A stretch of DNA of 64,000 bases from Isoperla grammatica (taxonomy: Eukaryota; Arthropoda; Insecta; Plecoptera; Perlodidae). The stretch covers positions 39,251,190-39,315,189 of the forward strand of contig OX246747.1 of the NCBI GenBank assembly GCA_945910005.1, written 5' to 3'. This document shows positions 12,201 to 22,956 of the stretch, piece by piece. A program made the position numbers and the translations under genes. A model generated the notes under the pieces. The model saw only the letters and a program-made list of their open reading frames with translations. It had not been told where the DNA came from and searched no databases. Numbering within the stretch: the stretch's first letter is position 1; every line of letters starts with the position of its first letter.

Positions 12201-15200
12201 TTGAAATCTCAAAAGGAATCAGTTTTGGTACGTCCAGATAGCAGTGAGTTACGTATCTTGGTAACAATATTTATATCTATGGTTAAATGTTGAGGGTTTT
12301 GAACGCTTCTTTCCGTCCCCGCAGGCCGGAGTGCGACGTGTGCTTCGCGGCGTTCCCCTCGCCCGCCTCCCTAGCCGAGCACCGCTTCTCCTCGCACCCC
12401 TCCGAGACGGCAGCGCGGGCCGAGACAACGCCGGACGTGCTCTACTGCAAGTACTGCTCCAAACAGTTCCAGACGATGCGCACGCTCGAGTCTCACCAGC
12501 GCCAGTGCAAGAACGCCTCGTCGGCGGGCAAGAACGCCGACGTGCTGTCTCACCACTGCGAGGTGTGTCGCAAGTCTTTCGTCTCCGAGGACTGCCTCGT
12601 CAAGCACAAGAAGGGGGCGCACAGGAGGAGACCTCAGGACGACGCCGACCAGTCGCCCTACAACTCGTTCTACTTCTGCGAGGTGTGCGCTAGTTCGCAC
12701 GCCACCAAGATTGAGAGGTACGTACGCGTACCTATAGGCTACTTGCAACACCAAAACACAACAATGAAACAAATGAATTGAATCGATGGACAAACAACAA
12801 GCTGTCAAAAAATAATTTTGTCTGATTTTGGAAAACGAAACAAAAAACAAACAAATACTCATAAAAAACTTTCACCTAGTCGTTGTCTATCATTAAAAGT
12901 TTTAAATGGAGAGCAGTTACTATTGCTACACTTGTTTTTATTTCTATGGTTGCAATTTTATTATTTGGACAGCTGATGGTTTGTCCATCAGTTCAATTCA
13001 TTTGTTCCATTGTTGTCTTTCGGTGTTGCTAGTGCCCAATAGGGAGCTTGCAATAACGTCATTTCCGGTATCGCACGGTAGCCATACTGAGGTACTCTGT
13101 AAACATTTGTTTACGTTCTTCCGACACTGCATTGTTGCAATAGGCCTATTGCAGATGTCCTTTGACAGTGACACGTCAACTGCTTTCAAACAAAGGTTCC
13201 GTACTATGACTGAAAACAAAATAAGAACGCGAAAACTCTGTTTGAAGACAATCATTTGCATGTGTTAGGTATCATTTTCTTGAACTTTTACCTGCACACG
13301 TCAGTCTATACGGCTTGAAACTGTGATATTTCCTGGATAACCTATGTGTCTTCTATTGACAGAACAAATGTAAACAAGCAATGTGTACCTCATAATTGCC
13401 GCCACGTGACGTCTATTGAAAGCTACCTAGGCCTATACGTAGATCTCCGGTTCATGCTGGGGTTTTAGCTTTGGATGTAGGCTTCTAGGAGGTATGTTTA
13501 GTTTGACTTAAAGTTTAAACCTCCACTCCCTAGTCGTGTGACCACCGCCCAGCATAACAAATATAACCGATTATAAATAATGTAATATCAAACGAATTTA
13601 AACATGATACGATTGTCGGGTTAACACGGGAGTAAGGCGTGGGTGGACACAGCGTTGGAGGGGAGCGTCATACTAAGAAAATCACAAGATGGGATCTAGA
13701 CGCAACGCCAACTAGAAGTGACGTTTTGTTTTCTTGTGTTGTGATTGTGATCTTGCATTTCATCTCTTGACATTTTATCTTGTATATACACCTATGTACC
13801 CTACCTACCCTTGTGTACCACGTCAATGTATCTTGTACCAGGCTTCCCCTCCTCCCTTCTTCATCATAATTCATCAATCATCATGTAGGCCTTATATTTA
13901 ACGGTAAAGGGTAGTCTCCCTGCAAAAACCGCGCCAAATTAACGTTTTTAATTTATATTTTGAGAACACTACACAATATTGAAAAAGTGATGATTGAGCA
14001 AAACTCGGTTTCGTAAGAGCTACAATCTGGATTAACAAAATTTCAAATATTTCTATCATTACTGTTGTTATTTCAGAAACCAATTAAGGAATAAATTATT
14101 AATTGATTTTTAAAATAACAACCGTAATGATAACATAATTTAAAATTTTGTTGATCCAGACTGTAGCTCTTACGAAATCGAGTTTTGCTCAATCATCACT
14201 TTTTCAATATTGTGTAGTGTTCTCCAAATATAAATTAAAAACGTTAATTTGGCACGATTTTTGCAGTGAGACTACCCTTTACCGTTAATGTGCACTGTTG
14301 AAGATATAGAATATTTCTTTATTTGCTTGTCTGGTGTTGGTCCAGGTGGCGCCACGTGAACGCCTCCCACTCCGCCGAGGTCTCTCTCCGCTGCGGCCGT
14401 CCGTCGTGTGGCAAGGTCTTCGCCTCCGAGACGCTCAACTCGGACCACCGTTCCCACCACGACGCTCAGGGCGCGTTCCCAAACACCTGCGAGATCTGCG
14501 GCCGGCTGTCCGACTCTCGCGTGGAGTTCTGGAAGCACGTGCAGGGCGTGCACGCCGAGATGCTACCCCTCGTGTGCGGGGTGTGTCTCAAGATGTTCAA
14601 CGAGACCCGCGGGCTGATGGATCACGTGGCCGGCGCACACGCGCTCTCCAGGGACAACTTCCACTGCCGCGTGTGCGCCAGGCAGTACTCCAACCAGGCC
14701 AAGTGCACTCGCCACGAGGCGATACACGCGGGATTCGATTTCGGGGACGTTCCCGCCGTCGCGCCGAGGAACAGGAAGAGGAAGAGGCCGTCGTCTTCGT
14801 CGGCCGGCGCCGTCATACTGGTGACGCCGAAGGTGACGGCGGCGAAACCGTCCCCCGTCCCCGTTGAGCCGGCGACCGTGCTGTCATGCGACGTCTGTCC
14901 CCGGCTGGGCGACTTCCCTTCGGCGTCCGCGCTGGCGGGACACAGGCGCGACGCCCACAAGCTGCACCCCTGCGACCTCTGCGCCAAGTTCTACGGACGC
15001 AACTCCCACCTGTGGAAGCACGTGAACCGCAAGCACCGCGGCGACCTTGCCATCACGTGCGGCGCGTGTCAGAAGGTGTCGGCCACGCGGGCCCAGCTCG
15101 CGCTGCACATGAAGAAGAACCACGGGGTGGACGGTGGCGAGGAAACACCCCCGCCCCCGGGCAACAACCACATCCTCTCGATACCCACGTTCCAGGTGGG

Positions 15201-17074
15201 ACAGAACTCGCCGCAGCGTTACAAGACCTACGACTGCGGCGTGTGCTACCGCAGCTTCGTCAAGCGTTACATGCTGCGCAAGCACGAGCGGTACTGCCGC
15301 AAGAAGGTGAAACGTTCGATAAAACCTCTCGCGACGACGACGACGGACAAGACAAGGTACGCGTGCGTACCGTGCGGCCTGGAGTTCGACACGAAGCAGC
15401 GGTCGATAGAACACAACCGGGCAGCGCACAAGTCCAGTCCCTGCGAGGTGTGTTTCCACGTGTGCGCCACGCGCGCCGAGCTCTTTGCGCACGTGCGTTC
15501 GAGCCACGCGGGACTCGAGTGTCCCGACTGCGCACGTTTCGTCCGCTCGTCCGCCGACCTCGAAGCCCACAGAGAGCAGCACCGCGCGCTGACACACCCG
15601 GCCTACTGCGAACTGTGCGGCGAGGTCTCCGTCAGCGTCCCGCGTCTCTGGACCCACCTCAACGCGTATCACAAGGACGACATACCGTACCTGTGCGGCG
15701 TGTGTTTCGCGAGGCTGCCCGACACGGGGTCGCTCATCGAGCACGTGCGGGAACGTCACCCCGCCGCGCTGGAGGCCAAGAACGCCTGCCGGATATGCGC
15801 CAAGGCGTACTGCAGCGCGTACCGCGTCACCGACCACGTCAACAAGTACCACGCGGGCTACGTCGCGTGCAGGGAGTGTCTGCTCGTGTTCGGCGACCGG
15901 GACCGACTCAAAGGGTCACTCGCTCGAGGCCCACGGGGCGACGGAGGGGAGCGACAAAGAGGGCGCGGCGACCACGGAAACGACGCCGACGCCGGCAAAG
16001 CGAACGAAGCGTTCGTACGACTGCGACAAGTGTTCGCTGACGTTCAGCCAGCCGTCGTACCTTAACGGCCACAGGAGGCGTCAGCACGAGAGTGACTCGC
16101 CGCTGACGATAAAGACGGAGTGTCCCGACGAAGAAGAAGAAGAAGAGGAGGAGGAGAGGCGGGACGAACCGGCACCATTGAAGACGACGACTACTTCAAA
16201 GAAGCAGCGCACGCTGGACGAGAGCATCAAGCGTCTCGTGTTGAAGAGCTCCGAGGCGGGAGAGAACGAGCCCGCGGAACGGCCCAACGAGGGAGGAGAG
16301 AGTACGAACGGGATGCCGAGCCTGACCAACGAACGATGCGACCCGCGCGAGGGAGACTCGCGCTGCGAAGAGTCGGAGATGCCGGTGTTGGAGCTGCACG
16401 ACGTTGTCGTCGCCAACGAGGAGACTGTCGGGGAACACGAGCCCGTGGAACCGGCGGAGGGGCCCCCTACGACAATAGAGGGACCCGACGCGACAGACAA
16501 CCCATCGAAGGGGGAAATACCGGACACACCCGGAGTGGAATCAAAGGAAACGGCCGTCGTTAACGGTCTGTCGAACGGCGGGGACTCTTTGCCAGAGTCG
16601 GAAGAAGGGGACGTGGGGACACCAGAAACTGTAGAAAGCATGCAAGCGGAGGTGGGGACACCAGATACTGTAGAGAGAACGGAGAGTGCTGAACTAGAAG
16701 GGGAGGTGCTGGTGACACCAGAAACTGTAGAAAGCATGCAAGGGGAGGTGGGGACGCCTGAAAGTGTAGAGAGAACGGAGGGTGCTGAACTAGAAGGGGA
16801 GGTGCTGGTGACACCAGAAACTGTAGAAAGTATGCAAGGGGAGGTGGGGACGCCTGAAAGTGTAGAGAGAACGGAGGGTGCTGAACTAGAAGGGGAGGTG
16901 CTGGTGACACCAGAAACTGTAGAAAGTATGCAAGGGGAGGTGGGGACGCCTGAAAGTGTAGAGAGGGGGGAGGGGGTAGATGAAGACGAGGAAGGGGAGG
17001 GAATGGACGTCGACAAGGACTGTCTGAACTCCCTGGAGGACGCGCTGGACATCTTGGAAGCTCAGAATACGTAG
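9288..17074 (+). CDS. ZAD-C2H2 zinc-finger protein, 25 fingers, one frameshift
   Basis: A predicted nuclear, DNA-binding transcription factor. Six exons: 9288-9443, 9896-10048, 10301-10396, 10530-11716, 12325-12717 and 14346-17074. All splice phases match (0,0,0,2,2). The start is the ATG at 9288; an upstream in-frame GTG is not used. Exons 1-2 encode a ZAD domain with two Cys pairs (CRLC at about residue 16, CCQC at about 65), which in insects mediates dimerisation. C2H2 fingers: five in exon 4, three in exon 5, one built across the exon 5/6 junction (CEVC...H...H, confirming that splice) and sixteen in exon 6. The tail is acidic, with 32-residue repeats and a Glu run. Exon 6 has one surplus base at 15910-15915 inside finger 24; ignoring it gives about 1570 residues, otherwise translation stops at 16065. 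The gene is either intact with a sequence error or recently broken. Target DNA is unknown. Confidence 0.88.
9465..9745. repeat. AGGCCT/CCTAGG-rich low-complexity intron segment
   Basis: Intron 1 of the ZAD gene is dense in overlapping palindromic hexamers, AGGCCT and CCTAGG (for example 'ctaggcctaggccctaggcctag'-type runs near 9510-9640 and 9725-9745). No open frame is present. Function is not evident. Confidence 0.6.
11717..12324 (+). other. GC-AG intron (intron 4) of the ZAD gene
   Basis: The exon 4 donor reads CAG|GCAAGT, the textbook context of the rare GC donor class. The acceptor is at 12324 (CCCGCAG). The donor leaves two bases and the acceptor supplies one, giving an Arg codon followed by PECDVC, the start of the next zinc finger. 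The downstream GT candidates I checked (11721-11751) give phase 0 or 1, not the phase 2 that exon 5 needs. Confidence 0.75.
11902..12290. mobile_element. Foldback element filling intron 4
   Basis: The two ends are inverted copies: 'catagatataaattttgttaccaagatatgtaact' at the left and its near-complement at 12245-12285. No transposase frame is present, so this is a MITE-like non-autonomous element of ~390 bp. It occupies most of the 608-bp intron and ends about 35 bp before the acceptor. Confidence 0.65.
12735..13045. mobile_element. Foldback MITE, family A, copy 1
   Basis: Long inverted termini: the left end starts near 'gcaacaccaaaa' with 'aacaaatgaattgaa' inside, and the right end mirrors it with 'ttcaattcatttgtt' and 'ggtgttgctagt'. 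Related copies lie at 24666-24959, 36990-37312 and 41350-41690. This copy begins only about 17 bp after the exon 5 donor. Confidence 0.75.
13550..13640 (+). repeat. Dispersed repeat copy
   Basis: The stretch around 'gattataaataatgtaatat...atgatacgattgtcggg' recurs with moderate divergence at 45935-46020. It is a short interspersed fragment of unknown class, within intron 5 of the ZAD gene. Confidence 0.5.
13902..14284. mobile_element. Foldback MITE with TTAA target duplication
   Basis: A ~383-bp palindromic element. The arms, ~150-190 bp each, start CGGTAAAGGGTAGTCTC and are flanked on both sides by TTAA (13898-13901 and 14285-14288). TTAA duplication is typical of piggyBac-type transposases, so a piggyBac-related MITE is the best guess, although the terminal bases are not the usual CCY. 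It lies in ZAD-gene intron 5 and ends 61 bp before exon 6. Confidence 0.75.
15908..15917 (+). other. Single-base frameshift inside zinc finger 24
   Basis: The frame encoding fingers 10-23 runs through CRECLLVFGDRDRLK and then degenerates. The +1 frame picks up exactly with GHSLEAH, completing a perfect C-x2-C-x12-H-x4-H finger, and continues through finger 25 and the acidic tail. The surplus base is one of the A or G residues in AAAGGG (15910-15915). No intron can explain the shift. Confidence 0.85.
16609..16965 (+). repeat. Coding minisatellite, 96-bp unit
   Basis: Tandem units of 96 bp, starting at 16703, 16799 and 16895 with a more diverged leading copy. They encode 32-residue acidic repeats (VTPETVESMQGEVGTPESVE...). 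Unit length is a multiple of three, so copy number can change without breaking the frame. It lies in the acidic tail of the ZAD protein. Confidence 0.9.
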
Positions 17075-19425
17075 AGAACTGAGGAGAAGAGGGACCTTCT
17101 TCCTCCGTGTTATAACATTGTTTATACCGTTGCTAAATGTTACAGTACCGACCCCCAACATATTGAGCTCCCTTTTCCTATTAGGAACTAGTTTTTTTTT
17201 TGTTTACATAGTTTGCCGTCGGGAGCTGGGGATTGGTCTAGTATCCCGCGAATAGATTCAGCTTTTAAACTCGAAGAGTACACTTGACATGTGATAAATA
17301 TCGGACCCTTTTTTTGTACTAAATAATTTAAACAATTCTTAATCAATTATTTGTTGTTGATAATGTTGATAATTTGAGAGGTAGCCTGTGGAATACTTCC
17401 GACATGTTGCCCACGTTACTTACTAGGCCCTCACTTTCCTCTGTTTCTCTCTGTCTCTCTCTCTTTCTTCATTGTTTGGCCCGTCTGTTTCCTTACCCAG
17501 CGACTCAACTCGTTAATTGATAATTCTCATCGTTCTTACTTTGAAATGGTAACGCGACTAAGTGTCGACATCTGGACTAAGTGTCGACATCTGGACGGCA
17601 CTAAGAAGAGACTATTCATTCTGGTGGTACTAATGAAAATATTAACTAACGCACCAAGGCACCAAAGTTTAGATAGCAATTTTCTAGCTTTGTGTCTCGG
17701 CAGTTTCAGTCACGTATCGGGTTGGGTATCTACGAGATAATTTGTATTGCGTTTTGTACTGCACTGAAATTTCACGTCATTCTGTTTTTGTTTTGTTTTT
17801 CTTTTGTAGAAAAGAACATATTCATGTTTAACTTACTACTTTGTAATCTTGTAATCGAGGGTAAGTCCTACCAGAAATCAGCTTAATTGAACTAATATAC
17901 GTTTTGGAATTCTAATTAAATAACAAATAATAATAATTTATTAGTAAAGTACGATAGGTAGTTGGGACCAATGTCTTTTCGTTTGACGTTTGAAGTAGAC
18001 CTACCGCCTACTCTATCCGTGTGTGAAGGATTGAGGTACACTTGTACACTGATGGATTAAAATAAGTATGTAGTCCTTGTCAAGCTTTTCAATCTTCAAA
18101 GTACCATATTATATTATTTCTGTTGTGTAAGGAGCTATTTTACAAACAAACTAGGTTAGCAATATGCGTATGAATTCCAGCGAGCCAAGTCTATTGGCTG
18201 TGTACATTTGTCCCCCGCCTTACCATTATTTAGTTTTTATAATTACTAATGTATTTGCTTGTTGCGTGTTCTGATTGCACACGGTCTGTAGTGCAGTTGT
18301 GAAACTATGTGTTCCTCTTCTGGCCTTGTGAATATCAATCATTATATGTTTCTTTCTACTGCGTCATGTGTGTGATTGTTATCTCACTGAACCCTATTCT
18401 ACCTAGAGCCTTGTTTACCTTGTAAGTCAACGTGAGCAGTGTATATAGCTACACTAGATGCTCGATAGTGCCTTCGCACCCCTTTGCCATTTCGTCAGCA
18501 TACCACGCACGTATCTGGGTAATCTGTGTGCACTTATTTATTTATTGTCGAATCTATTGGACACTATAGAATTTTTGTGAAAACTCAAATTTTGCCGAAC
18601 GCGGGAGTGCGAACACGCGAAACGTCGTTTCCCCCGGCACGGTGCGCTGGAGGTGTGAGCGGTTTTTTCTCGGTGGGCCAGCCGAATTGACGGCGACAAT
18701 GCTTTGCAGATAGATCGCGTACCTGGGAACGGAATATTCTTCTTTTTCGTTGTAAGCGCATGTAAGCGTCATGACGCCAGCAAATAGAGACCGTACGCGT
18801 TCTGGTGGCAACACAATGAACTACTACACGGGTGCGATGTTTAGCTGTCAATCGTTGAATACTTGACTGGTTGAGCCTTAAGTGGTGCAGACAATGGTAG
18901 TACAGCTTACCAGCACTACTACTTTATCTTATCTTGTTTGACAGTTTCAGTGGTATATGCACAGATAGGCCTGATGTCGTATTAAACTACCGCGCGTTAA
19001 GCTTTAACGTTACGATAAAACGACTGTTATTAATTGTGTAGAAGGGTATATTAGTTTTAATCGAGCTGCTTCAGTCGCTCGTTGCTCGTGAGATTGTAAC
19101 GTTTGTCAACATGTGCAATCGTATAATTCAGGTTTAAAGATTACATGGATGATATTAAAAATCGCATACAGAGATTGGCAAAGAAGCGCAAAGATTTTTG
19201 ACTAGCTTATAATATTTGACAACTTAAGATATTGATATGCAATGCCCAAGGTTTATTTTGAAATAGTTTTATGTATTGAGTAGAATAATTACGCGACTTA
19301 GATTATGTTTATATTGTTAGTGAATTAGTTGCAAATACCTGTGACCCAATATATTTGAGTAAATTAATCTTTTATTGTAAATCAGTCGAACGCCTTGGGA
19401 GGAATAGACGTTCACATAACACAAC
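17075..19425 (+). other. Non-coding region after the ZAD gene
   Basis: No coding exon is recognised. The first part is presumably 3' UTR, but no convincing poly(A) signal is seen soon after the stop. A CT-rich stretch occurs near 17430-17470 and a short duplicated 'ctaagtgtcgacatctgga' at about 17558-17597. Confidence 0.4.
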
Positions 19426-19433
19426 GGTGTGGA

Positions 19434-20053
19434 CAGTGGCGTAGCGCAGAAGTCGGGGGCCCCCCCGCGACATTGGCCATTGGACATGGTAGGATCAGGC
19501 ACGGGGGGTATGGGGGGCGGAGCCCATGAAAAGCGCCGCAGGCGAAAAATTTTGAAAGCATGGTTTTAGAGTGCATTTGGTGCGTTTTAGGAAAAAGTGG
19601 TGAGCTGAATGTAATACCGAAACAATGTAGTTTATGTGCGTCAATTTGTTTTGTCGTCATGTCGAGTTACAATTCACAGCATACATGGCAACATATTTAC
19701 GTTTCATCTTATTTTCAACCCCCCCCCCCCCCCCCCCATATCCACCAGTTCCACGCGACGTAATAATAATGTATACATTTATCTACTAAAACTATAATAA
19801 CATACAACAACAACAACAATTATGATAAATTTTAAGTATTGATAAATCAAATAACTTACGGTTTGATCCTCCAACTGCAATTCTGGAACGTTTGTAATTG
19901 TATTGTAATTGTAATTTTATTTAAAATACATTTTAATTGATTTGTTGTCTTATTTGAAATTTTCATAAAATACGATCTATATCATCGGGGGCCCCCGCTT
20001 CGCGGGGGCCCCCCCGCCTTGCGGGGTTTGCGGGGCCTTCCGCTACGCCACTG
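19434..20053. mobile_element. hAT-like non-autonomous DNA transposon, 620 bp
   Basis: The termini are inverted (CAGTGGCGTAGCG at the left, CGCTACGCCACTG at the right) and the element is flanked by a perfect 8-bp duplication GGTGTGGA (19426-19433 and 20054-20061). CA...TG ends plus an 8-bp duplication are hallmarks of the hAT superfamily. A GC-rich palindromic block, 'gggggcccccgcttcgcggg', sits near the right end (19986-20032). No transposase frame is seen. It also contains a poly-C run (~19720-19737) and a short CAA tract (~19804). Confidence 0.88.
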
Positions 20054-21072
20054 GGTGTGGACAAAGATGAACTTGATGTCATTGCCTTCTATTGTATGCT
20101 TACCTGATGTCCCATTTTTAATTGTTAAACATTTTCACGTTCTCATTGTGTGCACACTGCACACGGGTAAATAAGAAAACATTTCCCAAAAGTTGCGGCC
20201 AGAAATTTTGCACGTACTGTACTTAATTTCCCTGATATTATTTTCTAATAAGGTCGACTACACAATCGAATCCCTCGCCGGTAAAGATGACGAGATATGT
20301 CGCGGCTCGGGTGATGTGGCCAAGTTTGGCCGCAGGGCGACGTTTGGATCGTTAACATAACAGACTCGACGCGAGGAGTAATCTCAATCTACCGCGCGAC
20401 GCTCGGGTTTTTGGAAGCGTAACTCACAGACAAGTGTTGTGTGTCTGTAGCTTTAATGTAACTTCTGTGAATACAATCCAGAGAGCGGCGCAACGAGTTT
20501 CCTGCGATCGAGCTCCTGATAGAAACGCCGCGGGCTCGAATCTACCCACGTACTGATGTTACCTAATGAAATCCTGTTTGTTTCATGCCCGACTGTATTT
20601 CTTGTTGGTCCACTTTAAATAGAATCCCACTCATTGTGAATGTAAGAAGTTGATATAGCGACGACCACTAAATGTTTGCATTTAGTACGTACGAGAGTAG
20701 CTATGTGACTTAGTGTTGTATATATGACCTTGTAACTGTATAAATAAGAACTGTACCTAACTGAATTCCTATCGTGAGCACACAGACGTGTCACGCTCGA
20801 TGCATAGTCGAGCTTCGTAACCTAGAGTAAGATGTATGTGTATATATCGATCGACGTAGATGGGGCGACAAACAATCGCCCGCATGGAATATTTGTAAAT
20901 TGATTTTTGGTCACATTAATTTTTATATTTCAATAAACTGAGATAATGATTCGTATCTGTGTGGATTTATTTTTAAAGAGTGACCCATGATCTGATTTTG
21001 TTTGCACACCTAAGCAGGTATCTATCCCCTTTGTGGCAGAATCCTGATTTTAAATTCCCTGTAATTACATTT
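20054..21072. other. Non-coding; one candidate poly(A) signal
   Basis: No coding frame is recognised. An AATAAA at 20932-20937 is followed by a T/G-rich stretch at 20953-20970, which would suit a plus-strand poly(A) site. It is 3.9 kb beyond the ZAD stop codon, so the link to that gene is weak. Confidence 0.3.
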
Positions 21073-21242
21073 GATAAATATGGAGCACAGCGGTCCACAT
21101 AGTAGGCCTATTGATACAATTTGAAGTAGATGTGATTTATTTTATATATATATTACTATAATATTATTTATGTTTAATTTCAAGGTAATATTCACCTTCA
21201 AATTGTAACTATATATGTGGACCGCTGTGCTGCATATTTACC
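21073..21242. mobile_element. MITE, 170 bp, with 8-bp target duplication
   Basis: A near-palindrome with termini G(A/G)TAAATATG(G/C)AGCACAGCGGTCC and additional inner inverted matches (caatttgaag / cttcaaattg). It is flanked by direct copies of TTACATTT at 21065-21072 and 21243-21250. The 8-bp duplication suggests a hAT-type mobiliser, but the terminal bases are atypical. Confidence 0.75.
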
Positions 21243-21579
21243 TTACATTTTTTCCTTTAAAATAGTCAAAAATTTACCAGTTCAATGATCACCTAAGTAT
21301 TTTTTAATTTCGCTGATTTATTGTTAAGAGCCTCATTTATTTAGCACCGTTGTTGGAAGGTAATTTGTGGAGCTTTCTAATACCGATCCCTATTGTAATA
21401 ATTGTGGTTTATAGCTTTATTCTTGATTGATTGCAGAAAGATGTGTTATCATGGGCGGCTCAAGGTTGCACTGGTGCGTCCTTTCCATATCTATTGCAAC
21501 AATCATCGTTGTCTAAGTACTTTATCAACAAAAATAGCACGATTTCCTCCTTATCTACTATCTAGGAACAACAATAATT

Positions 21580-21745
21580 AGGAATATCCGTTATAGGGTG
21601 CACATGCACCAGCTTTACATGATGTACCCCTGACTAATTAGGTATATATTAGTGTGTTTGGATAGTTGGGAAGGAATGTCCGAGGGCTGATAGTATGACT
21701 CAATCAATCCCAGCTCGTTCGCCTGAGTAAAACCTCGTAAACACC
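21580..21745 (-). mobile_element. SINE, partial copy
   Basis: Shares the body of the full SINE copies ('ttatagggtgcac', 'ggatagttgggaagga', 'gtccgagggctgatagtatgactcaatc') but lacks the tRNA-like head. It abuts the full copy at 21746, so one element appears to have inserted at the end of another. Confidence 0.8.
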
Positions 21746-22022
21746 CTAATAATAATAATAATAATTTTTGTAGGAATACCCTTTATAGGGTGCACACCAG
21801 CTTTACCTGATGTGCCCCTCTTCAGGTGACTAACTAGGTTATTAGGGTGTTTGGATAATTGGGAAGGATTGTCCGAGGGCTGATAGTAGGACTCAATCCC
21901 AGCATTCGCTTTTACGACTGAGGAAAACCTCGGAAAAAACCTTCAGTCAGGACTGCCGGTGGCCGGAATCGAACCGGCGACCTCCCGTAGTAGAGTATTG
22001 CGTGTTACCGCCGAGCCATGGT
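21746..22022 (-). mobile_element. tRNA-derived SINE, full-length copy
   Basis: On the minus strand the element begins with a tRNA-like head, with a diverged box A (GCTCGGCGGT) and box B (GGTTCGATTCC). It runs through a ~200-bp body and ends in an AAT/ATT-rich tail (about 21746-21763 as read here). It closely matches 57722-58002. Pol III would drive transcription; the partner LINE is unknown. Confidence 0.88.
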
Positions 22023-22199
22023 TTATTGTGCGTGTGGGTGTCTTGTCCGCGTATCTTATCACAGGTTATCAGGCTGACACTGTTATCAGTGTCTCTCTCT
22101 ATCCCGTCACAGCTGACTGAGGTGTATTGCATAGTGGAGCAGCGGGACAGTCGCAACAATACCAGCTGTGAGTGTTTGTAGCTACAAGCTGCTTCATTG

Positions 22200-22546
22200 T
22201 TGAGATTATAATATACCCTGTTGCGCATGGCGGCCACAATGTCATGTGATTGGTTAGTATAGTTCATTGTTGCAATGTTTCAGCTGGCGTTTGGTTGAAA
22301 TTTAAATATTGTTCTCCAAATTTGATTTGCAATTATTATTACTGATAATGTACTCTCTCTTTCTCTTGTCTCGGCCACTCTTTTGTGGTTATCAATGGCG
22401 CAAATAATCGTTTTCGTGAACTTTGTCGGGGGACGTGTTAAAACCATAATATGATATTTCGCGGTAAACATATTTGTCTTTTCTTGACAGCTCAAGTGTC
22501 AACATTTTGCCCTGCACCATTAGGGCCCTTGTGACGTCACGTGAAT
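22200..22546 (-). mobile_element. MITE, family B (CACGTGACGTCAC terminus)
   Basis: The right end reads 'gtgacgtcacgtgaatat'. Near the left end, 'gcgcatggcggccacaatg' and 'tttcagctggcgttt' match the opposite strand of the element at 53766-54128. Internal sequence is diverged. Confidence 0.65.
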
Positions 22547-22956
22547 ATATCTTCTACTCTAGCCGTTGAATACATTGTTCATTTATGTATAAATGTATAG
22601 TTTTACGTAGGTAATGATTATGACATCTGGTGCACAAAACAAACATACTTAGTTATTAGGTATACGCCAAAAAATAGTACGCTACTAAATCGTAGTAGAT
22701 ATTTTACTCCAGAGCCCAGATTGTTAAGCAAGTGTTTTTCTTTGAAATGCCCACTTTCTACAAATTTCATTATCTATAGGCTAATAATTCGTCTTATTGT
22801 CCCTACAATGTCTTTCCATTTACCGGTATTTTATCTCTTAGACAATACTCAATTGTACAGATAGCAAATCTTTTTAGGTGTAATTCCAAAGAGAAACCTT
22901 ATCATTTTGTGAATCATGTATCGATGTTTTATAATAAGATCAGTTTCAGTGCATGA

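Noticed and set aside
10442..15852. Long antisense and alternate frames over the zinc-finger exons (for example 10442-11146 minus, 14884-15852 minus, 14886-16040 plus)
   Set aside because: GC-rich exons leave few stops in other frames. The sense frame with regular C2H2 fingers is clearly the coding one.
21946..22022. tRNA gene candidates at the B-box sequences (also 57945-58000 and 2580-2665)
   Set aside because: The B boxes belong to SINE heads; the acceptor-stem halves do not pair and the body of the SINE follows.
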